Assembly (NCBI GenBank): GCA_020446665.1
Contig: JAGREF010000153.1
Coordinates: forward strand, 1 to 8,513
DNA length: 8,513 nt
Direction: 5' to 3'
Source: Sphingomonadaceae bacterium
Lineage (GTDB): Bacteria; Pseudomonadota; Alphaproteobacteria; Sphingomonadales; Sphingomonadaceae
The stretch's first letter is position 1, and each line of letters starts with the position of its first letter. The translations under genes and the position numbers were made by a program. Below, piece by piece: positions 1 to 6,177 of the stretch. Under the pieces are notes generated by a model. That model was not told the origin of the DNA and did not search any database. It saw nothing but the letters and a program-made list of their open reading frames with translations.

Positions 1-14
1 ATAATATATATTAT
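1..14. repeat. Perfect 14-bp A/T palindrome in an all-A/T stretch
   Basis: The first 14 bases are a perfect palindrome (ATAATAT followed by its reverse complement). Bases 1 to 23 are entirely A or T, in strong contrast to the GC-rich genes beside them. On the minus strand it includes an exact TATAAT at 15 to 10, which could serve as a -10 box for a gene beyond the left edge. I see no -35 match at 16 to 18 bp spacing, so a promoter is only a possibility. The palindrome may extend past the window edge. Confidence 0.4.
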
Positions 15-39
15 ATTAAATAAGAGTAAGCAGGAATGG

Positions 40-49
40 CTGAATTCAG
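40..49. repeat. 10-bp palindrome CTGAATTCAG
   Basis: A perfect 10-bp palindrome lies downstream of the last gene of the operon. The flanks extend the symmetry imperfectly: AAT at 35 to 37 and ATT at 52 to 54 pair, with two unmatched G positions on each side. As RNA it would make a poor hairpin because no room is left for a loop, so a terminator is unlikely. A protein-binding dyad for a neighbouring gene is possible but unsupported. Confidence 0.3.
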
Positions 50-56
50 GGATTAC

Positions 57-84
57 CCCTCTCAGCCGCCCTCTTGCCCCCTCT
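57..84. repeat. Three CCCTCT hexamer repeats
   Basis: CCCTCT occurs at 57-62, 69-74 and 79-84, that is AGAGGG three times on the minus strand, with start-to-start spacings of 12 and 10 bp, close to one helical turn. The stretch is pyrimidine-rich on the plus strand. It lies just past the stop codon of the small membrane protein gene. No start codon follows these Shine-Dalgarno-like motifs on the minus strand inside the window. Chance composition is a fair alternative. Confidence 0.25.
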
Positions 85-119
85 CGACGAAATCACCCGA
101 TTTTGCGCCATTGCAGAGA

Positions 120-293
120 TCACTCACCGCTGACCAGGCTGAAGAAGAGGAACACGGCGGTAAAGATCGCTGCCCAGACAAGCGCCATCTTGACGCTGCT
201 TTTCCAGTTCAGCTGATAGGATGCCAGCGCGCCGCCAGCAAGGATCAGCCAGCCAAGCAATGCCACGATCTGGACGGCATCAAATTCATTCAT
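120..293 (-). CDS. Small two-helix membrane protein, function unknown (57 aa)
   Basis: This short reading frame begins MNEFDAVQIV and ends FFSLVSGE. Two hydrophobic helices are visible, at about residues 6-25 and 36-54, joined by a short loop with K31 and K35. Acidic residues sit at the N-terminus (E3, D5) and at the C-terminal E57. By the positive-inside rule the loop would face the cytoplasm and both ends the periplasm. The start is supported by GGAG at 302-305, 8 bases upstream, and by an ATGA overlap with the stop of the MBL-fold gene, which suggests translational coupling. It is the last gene of the operon; no clear intrinsic terminator follows. I do not recognise the family. The start context and the strongly hydrophobic composition argue for a real gene; nothing in the sequence tells its job. 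Confidence 0.75.
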   Translation of the reverse strand: MNEFDAVQIVALLGWLILAGGALASYQLNWKSSVKMALVWAAIFTAVFLFFSLVSGE

Positions 294-1057
294 GCTTCGA
301 GCTCCAGCCCGTCATAGCCGACGATCACATTGGTCGGCACTTCTGCGCAGAGCGTCGCATAATCCATGCTCTTGTCGAGATGTGTCAACACGGTCTGCCT
401 TGCGCCACATCGCTCGGTCAGCTCCAGCGCCATGGCCAGATGTGCATGGGTCGGATGCGGATCGCGGCGCAGGCAATCGACGACGAGCAGATCGACATCC
501 TCCAGCAGTTCGACCATGTCGCGCGTGATTTCGCTGAAGTCTGTCGCGTAAGCTATCGATTTTCCGTCACAATCGAACCGATAGGCTGTGCTCTGCGCCG
601 GGCCATGCGGCATCTGGCACCATTCCACGCCAAAGCCGCAGCACATGCGCATCCGGTCCAGCGTGTCGAGGCTGACAATGGTGGGATAGCCGTGCTGGCC
701 GGCAAAGACGTAATCGAAACGCTGACGCAGGCGGCGCACGGTTTCACCGGCTGCATAGCCCGGGATCGGGCCGGCGCGGCCATAGCGCAGCACCCGCAGA
801 TCATCGATGCCGTGGCAGTGATCCGCATGGTCATGTGTCCAGAAAACCGCATCGATCCGGTCGATATTATTGGCCAGCATCTGATGGCGAAGATCGGTTG
901 AAGTATCGACCAGAAGTCTTTGGCCGGCTTTGCTTTCCACCATGATGGAAACACGGCTGCGGCGGTTGCGTGGCTCGTCTGGATCGCAGGCGCCCCAATC
1001 ATTCCCGACCCGTGGCACCCCGGTCGAGGTGCCCGATCCAAGCATGATCAGCTTCAC
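290..1057 (-). CDS. MBL-fold metallohydrolase, PhnP-like (255 aa)
   Basis: A cytoplasmic metallo-beta-lactamase-fold hydrolase. The N-terminus KLIMLGSGTSTGVPRVG (residues 2-18) and the following WGACD and NRRSRVS segments are typical of the PhnP-like branch. The metal-binding HxHxDH motif is intact as H75-D76-H77-A78-D79-H80. Further likely ligands are H151, D173 (in ATDFSE) and H226 (LTHLD). Family knowledge says PhnP cleaves phosphoribosyl cyclic phosphate, but there are no phosphonate genes here, so the substrate is open; a cyclic phosphodiester is an inference. The GTG start at 1057 is preferred over ATG at 1045: AGGAAGG lies 7 bases upstream, the GTG overlaps the tatD stop as GTGA, and the family N-terminus begins at this residue. 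The stop overlaps the next gene as ATGA. No broken motifs were seen. Confidence 0.93.
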   Translation of the reverse strand: MKLIMLGSGTSTGVPRVGNDWGACDPDEPRNRRSRVSIMVESKAGQRLLVDTSTDLRHQMLANNIDRIDAVFWTHDHADHCHGIDDLRVLRYGRAGPIPGYAAGETVRRLRQRFDYVFAGQHGYPTIVSLDTLDRMRMCCGFGVEWCQMPHGPAQSTAYRFDCDGKSIAYATDFSEITRDMVELLEDVDLLVVDCLRRDPHPTHAHLAMALELTERCGARQTVLTHLDKSMDYATLCAEVPTNVIVGYDGLELEA

Positions 1058-1830
1058 GCCGATGCCTTCCTGAACAGCTGGTAGAAATTGTGCGAAGTCT
1101 GCTGAGCCAGTTGCTCGAAACTTTCCCCGCGCAATTCCGCCACAAATTCGGCGGTGTTGCGGGTAAAGGCCGGTTCGCAAGTCTTGCCCCGATGTGGCAC
1201 CGGCGCCAGGAATGGCGCATCGGTTTCCACCAGCAAGCGGTCTGCCGGAATTTCCCGTGCGATGTCTTGCAGTTCCCTGGCATTCTTGAATGTGACGATA
1301 CCCGATAGCGAGATTGTCAGGCCCAGTTCCAGCACAGCATTGGCGAAATCGGCCGAGGCTGTGAAACAATGGATCAGGGCAGGGAAGGCGCCCTTCCCCA
1401 TTTCGTCGCGCAAAATCTCCAGCGTGTCCTCTTCCGCATCGCGGGTGTGGATGATGGTCGGCAGGCCGGTGTCGCGAGAAACGGCAATATGGGTGAGGAA
1501 CAGATCACGCTGCACGGCGCGGTCCGATTTGTCGTAATAGTAATCGAGGCCAGTCTCACCAATGGCGATAACGCGAGGATTTTCAGTGGCATCACGCAGG
1601 GCCTGCGCATCCAGATCAGCATGGGCATCGGCCTCATGCGGATGAATGCCGACGCTGGCCCAGACATCGGGTTCACGCTCGGCAGTGCCGATGACATTGT
1701 CCCATTCGCTTTTGCGGGTGGAGATGTTGAGGAAGGCATCAATCCCGGCTTCCCGCGCGCGGGAAAGCACCCCTGCCCGGTCTTCAACCAGCCCCTTATA
1801 TTCCAGATGGCAATGGCTGTCGATCAGCAT
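1054..1830 (-). CDS. tatD: TatD-family metal-dependent hydrolase / DNase (258 aa)
   Basis: A TIM-barrel amidohydrolase-superfamily enzyme of the TatD/YcfH/YabD group, about the usual 260-residue length. All expected metal and active-site residues are visible: H6 and H8 in DSHCH, H63 and H65 in GIHPHEA, E92 in GETGLDYYYD, H128 in IIHTRD, H154 in LIHCF and D204 in VETDAPFLAP. Characterised relatives are Mg2+-dependent 3'-5' exonucleases or DNases involved in DNA repair or RNA quality control; the in vivo substrate of this protein cannot be told. No signal peptide is seen, so it is cytoplasmic. The ATG shares one base with the metG stop (TGATG) and GAGG lies 8 bases upstream. The frame stays open further upstream but inside metG, with no family similarity, so that extension was discarded. 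The metG-tatD-MBL order is common in bacteria. Confidence 0.95.
   Translation of the reverse strand: MLIDSHCHLEYKGLVEDRAGVLSRAREAGIDAFLNISTRKSEWDNVIGTAEREPDVWASVGIHPHEADAHADLDAQALRDATENPRVIAIGETGLDYYYDKSDRAVQRDLFLTHIAVSRDTGLPTIIHTRDAEEDTLEILRDEMGKGAFPALIHCFTASADFANAVLELGLTISLSGIVTFKNARELQDIAREIPADRLLVETDAPFLAPVPHRGKTCEPAFTRNTAEFVAELRGESFEQLAQQTSHNFYQLFRKASA
1065..1071 (-). promoter_or_regulatory. Ribosome binding site deciding the GTG start of the MBL-fold gene
   Basis: AGGAAGG on the minus strand lies 7 bases before the GTG at 1057, inside the last codons of tatD. The in-frame ATG at 1045 would be 19 bases away, too far. This supports the GTG start and the GTGA overlap. Confidence 0.65.
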
Positions 1831-3389
1831 CAGGCGCCCTCGCCCTCCGGCAGTTCGAGGCGGGGGAACACGCCTTCCGGTTTGCTGACCACAAAGCCGG
1901 TGGCGCAAAGTCGGGTGAACCAATCCCCATCGTCCAGCGCCGCATAATCGCGTTCGTCCGCCGGAATGCCCATCTGCTCGAGCAGATTTGCCGCCGCTGT
2001 CGGCACCACCGGCAAAACGGCAATGGCCAGCGCCCTTACCTGCCGGAAAAGCGTCATCAGCACGGCATCCATTCGTGCCGGATCGCTCTTGCGCAGCGCC
2101 CAGGGGGCCTGTTCATCGACATACTGATTGCAGGCAAAGACGGCCCGCATCCATGCTTCCAGCCCGGCACTGAAATCGAGCGCTTCGAACCGGTCCTGCA
2201 ATGTCGTCACGGCTTCATTGACCTGTGCCGTCAATGCTTCATCGGCCGGATCAGTGGCACAATCCCCCTTCAGCGCGCCGTCCATATTCTTGAAAATCAT
2301 GGACAATGTGCGCTGTGCCAGATTGCCGAAGCTGTTGGCCAGTTCGGCGTTGCTCTTCGTCACGATTGCCTCTGGCGAATAGCTGCCATCCTGCCCGAAG
2401 GTCACTTCGCGCAGCAGGAAATAGCGCAGCACATCGACCCCGAATTGCTCGGCCAGAGCCATCGGATCGGTCACATTGCCGAGCGATTTCGATTCCTTCT
2501 GCCCGCGATTGAGCAGGAAACCATGCCCGAAAACTTTCTGCGGCACGGGCACATCCGCGCTCATCAGGAAGGCAGGCCAGTAGATCGTGTGGAAGCGGAC
2601 GATATCCTTGCCGATCAGATGCAGATTGGCAGGCCAGTATTTGCGATAAAGCTCTGTATCATCGGGATAACCAAGCCCGGTGATATAATTGGTCAGCGCA
2701 TCGATCCACACATACATGACGTGATTTTCGCTGCCCGGAACCTTGACCCCCCAGTCAAAGCTGGTGCGGCTGATCGAGAGATCGCGCAGGCCGCCCGAGA
2801 CAAAGGCAATCATCTCGTTCCGGCGGCTTTCCGGCTCCAGAAAACCGGGTGATTTGAGCAGCTCAAGCAGCTTGTCCTGATAGGCCGAGAGGCGGAAGAA
2901 CCAGCTTTCTTCCACGGTCCATTCGACCGGCGTACCTTGGGGGGAGAACTTTTCCCCCCCTTCCCCTTCGACCAGTTCGCTCTCGTCGTAATAGGCTTCG
3001 TCACGGACGGAGTACCAGCCTTCATAACGGTCGAGATAGAGGTCGCCCTTGGCCTCCATCGCCTGCCAGATGGCCTGGCTGGCGCGGTGGTGTTCGTCTT
3101 CGACCGTGCGGATGAAGCGATCATGCGAGATGTTCAGCCCGGCGCACATTTCCTGAAAATAGCCGGACATTTCATCCGCCAGCTCGCGCGGGGTCTTGCC
3201 CAGTTCGCGCGCCTTTTGCGCCATCTTCAGCCCATGTTCGTCAGTCCCCGTCTGGAAGCGTACATCGCGCCCGCGCGCGCGCTGGAAACGGGCGATCACG
3301 TCAGCGGCAATCGCTTCATAGGCATGCCCGATATGCGGGCGGCCATTGGGATAGGAGATTGCGGTGGTAATGTAGAAGGGTTCAGCCAT
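1830..3389 (-). CDS. metG: Methionyl-tRNA synthetase (519 aa)
   Basis: A class I aminoacyl-tRNA synthetase that charges tRNA-Met using ATP. The N-terminal Rossmann domain carries a literal HIGH at residues 19-22 after ISYPNGRP, with TGTDEHG at 48-53. Other class motifs include NHVMYVWIDALTNY (222-235) and the segment HLIGKDIVRFHTIYWPAFL (257-275). The second signature, normally KMSKS, reads KESKS at 298-302. The anticodon-binding helical domain follows, with ANSFGNLAQR (351-360) and NQYVDEQAPW (421-430). The connective peptide lacks the paired cysteines of zinc-binding MetG: YEGWYSVRDEAYY stands where Cys pairs would be. There is no C-terminal EMAPII-like tRNA-binding domain, so this is the short, zinc-free form. 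The ATG at 3389 overlaps the end of holB by 8 bp, with AGGGA 8 bases upstream. Open frame upstream to 3512 is holB in another frame. Confidence 0.97.
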   Translation of the reverse strand: MAEPFYITTAISYPNGRPHIGHAYEAIAADVIARFQRARGRDVRFQTGTDEHGLKMAQKARELGKTPRELADEMSGYFQEMCAGLNISHDRFIRTVEDEHHRASQAIWQAMEAKGDLYLDRYEGWYSVRDEAYYDESELVEGEGGEKFSPQGTPVEWTVEESWFFRLSAYQDKLLELLKSPGFLEPESRRNEMIAFVSGGLRDLSISRTSFDWGVKVPGSENHVMYVWIDALTNYITGLGYPDDTELYRKYWPANLHLIGKDIVRFHTIYWPAFLMSADVPVPQKVFGHGFLLNRGQKESKSLGNVTDPMALAEQFGVDVLRYFLLREVTFGQDGSYSPEAIVTKSNAELANSFGNLAQRTLSMIFKNMDGALKGDCATDPADEALTAQVNEAVTTLQDRFEALDFSAGLEAWMRAVFACNQYVDEQAPWALRKSDPARMDAVLMTLFRQVRALAIAVLPVVPTAAANLLEQMGIPADERDYAALDDGDWFTRLCATGFVVSKPEGVFPRLELPEGEGA

Positions 3390-4344
3390 GGGCCGGGTCC
3401 CTAGTGCCAGCCGCATTGGCAAGCAAGGTGCCGATTTCCATCGCCAGCAGGCCGGGGTCGAAATTATAGGTCGGCACCTGCGCGGCGAGGCGGACCAGGT
3501 CCGTATGCGCATCGGTCAGCGCCATGATGGCATGGCGCGGCGTGTCTTCCATGCGGCCGGCCATGACTGCGCGGGCAAGGTCAAGCGCGGCCTGTATGCG
3601 CTCACGCGAAGGGCGCGCCCCGATTGCGGCGGAAAGCTGCCCGCGCAAGGCGAAGTCCGGGTCCCCCCGATCAGCGATTTGCCGCATCAGCGTGTCGAGC
3701 TTGCCCAGATCGTGTTCGATGAATTCCAGCGCTACACCGGGTGAACCAGCCGCCGCTGCAACCGCTGCGGCCCGGGCAGCTGCATCTGCTTGCGGCGCCA
3801 TTTCAGCCAGAAAACGGGCAATCTTGTCATCTTCCAGCGAAGGGAAGCGCAATATGCGGCAGCGGGAGCGGATGGTGGGTAGCAGCCGGGCCGGACGGTG
3901 AGTGACCAACAGGAAGAACGTGCCCTGCGGCGGCTCCTCCAGGCTTTTAAGCAGCGCATTGGCGGCGCTTTTTTCAAGGTCATCAGCAGGGTCGATGATA
4001 ATCGTACGGCGGCTGCCCAATGTGGGCCGGGTGGTAAGCCGCTGTTGCACCGCCCGGATCTGGCCCACCGCAATATTGCGCTTTGTCTCGTAAGCTTCGC
4101 CTTTTTCGCGCTTCTTCTCTTCCTTCTCATCCTTGGGGAGATGGGACAGCACGATAATGTCGGGATGGTCGCCCTCTGGCTGCGGGATGCCGGGCTCTGC
4201 CACCAGTTCCCGCGCGGCGGCCATGGCGAAGTGCATCTTGCCCAGCCCGCGCCGCCCGGCGAGGATCCAGCCGTGATGCATGCGGGCACCGCCCATCGCG
4301 TCGCGCCATTCGTGCCAGGCAGCGTCATGGCCGAGCAGGTTCAT
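3382..4344 (-). CDS. holB: DNA polymerase III delta' subunit (clamp loader, 320 aa)
   Basis: The delta' subunit of the replicative clamp loader, which helps the complex open and place the sliding clamp. An N-terminal AAA+ fold is visible: Walker-A-like GRRGLGKM at 30-37, Walker-B-like IIIDPADD at 115-122, the conserved KSAANALLKSLEEPP at 125-139, LLVTHRPARLLPTIRSRC at 145-162 with the SRC arginine-finger motif at 160-162, then a helical C-terminal collar domain. The P-loop lysine is followed by Met instead of Ser/Thr and Walker B lacks the usual DE, in line with delta' being a non-hydrolysing subunit. The four-cysteine zinc module of the E. coli protein is missing. A very charged stretch at about 68-90 (KDEKEEKKREKGE) probably forms a flexible or helical insertion. 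The start is fixed by the ATGA overlap with tmk and by GGAG 4 bases upstream. Confidence 0.94.
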   Translation of the reverse strand: MNLLGHDAAWHEWRDAMGGARMHHGWILAGRRGLGKMHFAMAAARELVAEPGIPQPEGDHPDIIVLSHLPKDEKEEKKREKGEAYETKRNIAVGQIRAVQQRLTTRPTLGSRRTIIIDPADDLEKSAANALLKSLEEPPQGTFFLLVTHRPARLLPTIRSRCRILRFPSLEDDKIARFLAEMAPQADAAARAAAVAAAAGSPGVALEFIEHDLGKLDTLMRQIADRGDPDFALRGQLSAAIGARPSRERIQAALDLARAVMAGRMEDTPRHAIMALTDAHTDLVRLAAQVPTYNFDPGLLAMEIGTLLANAAGTRDPAHG

Positions 4345-4979
4345 GGCTCTCCATCCAGCAAGGGGCGTAGTGCAGTCATGATGTGCTGGTGCACTTCTTC
4401 TGGACCAGAATCGCCATCAATCACCGCGAAATGGTCTGGCTCCTGCTCGGCAAAGCGGGCGAAACTTGCTGCGACTTCAGCGTGATAGCTCGCATCCCTG
4501 CCGCCGATTGCGTCGGAGATGTCTCCGTCCCGCTCAGCGAGGCGCGCTGCCACCTTTGCCGCGGGAACCTGCACCAGCAGTGTAAGGTCAGGGCGCAAGC
4601 CCTTGCTTCCTATGCCATGCAAAGTGAGCACCGCCTCATCGCCCACGCCCCCTGCCCCGCCCTGATAGGCGCGGCTGCTGTCGAGGAAGCGGTCGCAGAT
4701 CACCCATTTGCCTGCTTCCAGCGCAGGAAGGATAATCTTTTCAACATGATCCGAGCGTGCAGCGGCAAAGAGCAGGGCTTCTGCGCGCGGGCCCCAGCCT
4801 GCGCCGGGAGGGGCCAGCAACAGGTTCCGGATCGCCTCCGCGCCCGGCGTTCCGCCGGGTTCACGGGTAACCACAACATCAATTCCGCGTTCCTTGAGGG
4901 CGGCGGCAAGCAGTCGGGACTGGGTCGATTTTCCGGTCCCCTCCCCGCCTTCCAGCGCGATGAATTTGCCGCGGATCAT
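4341..4979 (-). CDS. tmk: Thymidylate kinase (dTMP kinase, 212 aa)
   Basis: Phosphorylates dTMP to dTDP with ATP, the last committed step to dTTP in the cytoplasm. The P-loop GGEGTGKST is at residues 11-19, the dTMP-contacting REPGG at 39-43, and the DR-x-Y-Q-G motif as DRFLDSSRAYQG at 96-107. The LID-like region around 149-166 reads ERDGDISDAIGGRDASYH, close to the arginine-bearing LID of type II enzymes, although a position often Arg (DRI/DRF) is Ala here. The length matches the family. The frame also has a GTG at 4988, but ATG at 4979 is chosen: AGAGGG sits 8 bases before it (it would abut the GTG directly) and the ATG overlaps the carboxypeptidase stop as ATGA, the same pattern seen elsewhere in this operon. 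The stop overlaps holB as ATGA, linking dTTP supply and clamp-loader genes. Confidence 0.96.
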   Translation of the reverse strand: MIRGKFIALEGGEGTGKSTQSRLLAAALKERGIDVVVTREPGGTPGAEAIRNLLLAPPGAGWGPRAEALLFAAARSDHVEKIILPALEAGKWVICDRFLDSSRAYQGGAGGVGDEAVLTLHGIGSKGLRPDLTLLVQVPAAKVAARLAERDGDISDAIGGRDASYHAEVAASFARFAEQEPDHFAVIDGDSGPEEVHQHIMTALRPLLDGEP

Positions 4980-6145
4980 GCCAGCCACCCTCTGATTCCA
5001 TTGGCGATTCTGGAAAAAATCGACGCTTTTTCTACAGTGTCGGATGCGATGAGTGGTACTGTGTAAGGGGGCATGCCGTCGATAGTGACCTCCAGCATTG
5101 CCACCTGTTCCCCCTTGCGGACGGGCGCGCGCAAGGGGCCATCATAGGTAATGGCCAGCCTAACCCCTGCCTTTGCGCGGGGTAGCGCGACATTGACCGG
5201 GCTTGTACTGCTCAGCGCTACAGCGGCTGACGTGCCATCCTGCACCTGCGCAAAGCCAATCTGTTCACCGGCTGCATAGATTTCCTTGCGTTCGAACATG
5301 TCGAATCCCCATTCGACAAGCTCTCTCGAAATCCGCGCCCTGCTTTCCTCGCTGTCGATTCCGGCCACGACCATGACCAGACGCCGCCCGTTTCGCTCTG
5401 CTGAGCCGAGGAAATTATGGCCTGCCTGATTGGTGAAGCCGGTCTTGATCCCGTCAGCGCCTTTGACCACTCCGATCAAGGGATCGTGGTTGCGCATGCC
5501 GACCCCGCGGTAGCCAAAATCGAACTGCCCGAAATAGCTCCGGTACAAGGCCGGGTGCCGCGTGGTGAGCGCAGTGGCCAGTTTGACCAGATCCGCTGCG
5601 GTGGTGAAGGTCGCGCCGCCATCGGGCCAGCCATTGGGCGTGCCGAAATGGCTGTCTGCCATGCCCAGCGCGCGGGCCTGGCGGTTCATCAGCGCGGTCC
5701 ATTGCAGGACGGAGCCCCCTGCCCCCTCTGCCACCACGATCGAGGCATCATTGGCGGATATGGTGGTGATTCCGCGCAGCAGGGTCTCCAGTGGCAATTT
5801 GTCCCCGGCGACAAGGAACATAGTCGATCCCTTGCCCGACCATTCCTGCGCAACCGCATCTGGCACCAAGAATTCGGTGGAGGTGGAAAGCTTGCCTGCC
5901 TTGATCTGTTCAAAGACGGTATAGGCCGTCATGACCTTGGTCACCGATGCCGGAATAAACCGCCGGTCCGGCTCACGTGCATAGAGCACCTGGCCAGAGG
6001 GAACCTCCACCAGCAAGGCAATCGGAGCATCGGCAACCGGCGCAACCGACCATTGCTGAGTCGGGGCCTGCAGCGGGCGTGCCTCAAGGCGCGGCGCGAA
6101 GGCCAGCGCCAGTAATGCGAAACAGATACGAACCCAGTGTGTCAT
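4976..6145 (-). CDS. D-alanyl-D-alanine carboxypeptidase, PBP5/DacA-DacC type (389 aa)
   Basis: A low-molecular-weight penicillin-binding protein that removes the terminal D-Ala from peptidoglycan stem peptides in the periplasm, limiting cross-linking. A Sec signal peptide is visible (R6, hydrophobic core 7-17, probable cleavage after A22 in LEA/RP). The three serine-protease motifs are intact: SxxK as S67-V-T-K70, SxN as S130-A-N132 and KTG at 234-236. A PBP5 C-terminal beta domain follows (about 285-375), and the end IFSRIANGIRGWLA looks like an amphipathic membrane-anchoring helix, as in PBP5. The ATG at 6145 has GGGAG 4 bases upstream. It follows the SPOR lipoprotein gene after a 32-bp gap, the only true spacer in the operon, and overlaps tmk by the ATGA arrangement. 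The exact dacA/dacC/dacD orthology cannot be settled from the sequence. Confidence 0.94.
   Translation of the reverse strand: MTHWVRICFALLALAFAPRLEARPLQAPTQQWSVAPVADAPIALLVEVPSGQVLYAREPDRRFIPASVTKVMTAYTVFEQIKAGKLSTSTEFLVPDAVAQEWSGKGSTMFLVAGDKLPLETLLRGITTISANDASIVVAEGAGGSVLQWTALMNRQARALGMADSHFGTPNGWPDGGATFTTAADLVKLATALTTRHPALYRSYFGQFDFGYRGVGMRNHDPLIGVVKGADGIKTGFTNQAGHNFLGSAERNGRRLVMVVAGIDSEESRARISRELVEWGFDMFERKEIYAAGEQIGFAQVQDGTSAAVALSSTSPVNVALPRAKAGVRLAITYDGPLRAPVRKGEQVAMLEVTIDGMPPYTVPLIASDTVEKASIFSRIANGIRGWLA
4988..4993 (-). promoter_or_regulatory. Ribosome binding site deciding the tmk start
   Basis: AGAGGG on the minus strand lies 8 bases before the ATG at 4979. For the alternative in-frame GTG at 4988 the same motif would touch the start codon, which is too close. 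This supports the shorter protein starting MIRGKFIALEG. Confidence 0.6.
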
Positions 6146-6159
6146 CCAGCTCCCGCTAC

Positions 6160-6173
6160 CCGGCAGGAGCCGG
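6160..6173 (-). other. Small GC hairpin between SPOR lipoprotein and carboxypeptidase genes
   Basis: The only spacer in the operon (6146-6177) holds CCGGC-TCCT-GCCGG on the minus strand: a 5-bp GC stem with a 4-base loop, 14 bases before the carboxypeptidase ATG. No T-run follows, so it is not a standard terminator. The loop TCCT together with the preceding bases can alternatively pair (GCTCC with GGAGC) with the ribosome binding site at 6150-6154. That makes two mutually exclusive folds possible. Whether either forms in the cell is unknown. Confidence 0.35.
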
Positions 6174-6177
6174 AGGA

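Noticed and set aside
90..103. Possible terminator stem AAATC/GATTT after the last gene
   Set aside because: Only a 5-bp, mostly A/T stem without a following T-run on the minus strand; far too weak to call a terminator.
36..317. 93-codon plus-strand open frame near the left end
   Set aside because: It overlaps the better supported minus-strand membrane protein gene and the end of the MBL gene. Its sequence is Ser/Pro-rich without domain features and has no convincing ribosome binding site.
221..901. 226-codon plus-strand open frame opposite the MBL-fold gene
   Set aside because: It lies fully antisense to a gene with intact metal-binding motifs. Its product is His/Ala/Arg-rich with no recognisable domain, as expected from the shadow of a GC-rich gene.
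4383..5066. 227-codon plus-strand open frame opposite tmk
   Set aside because: Antisense to tmk, which has all its motifs. The Cys/His-rich composition is typical of a shadow frame and no family resemblance is seen.
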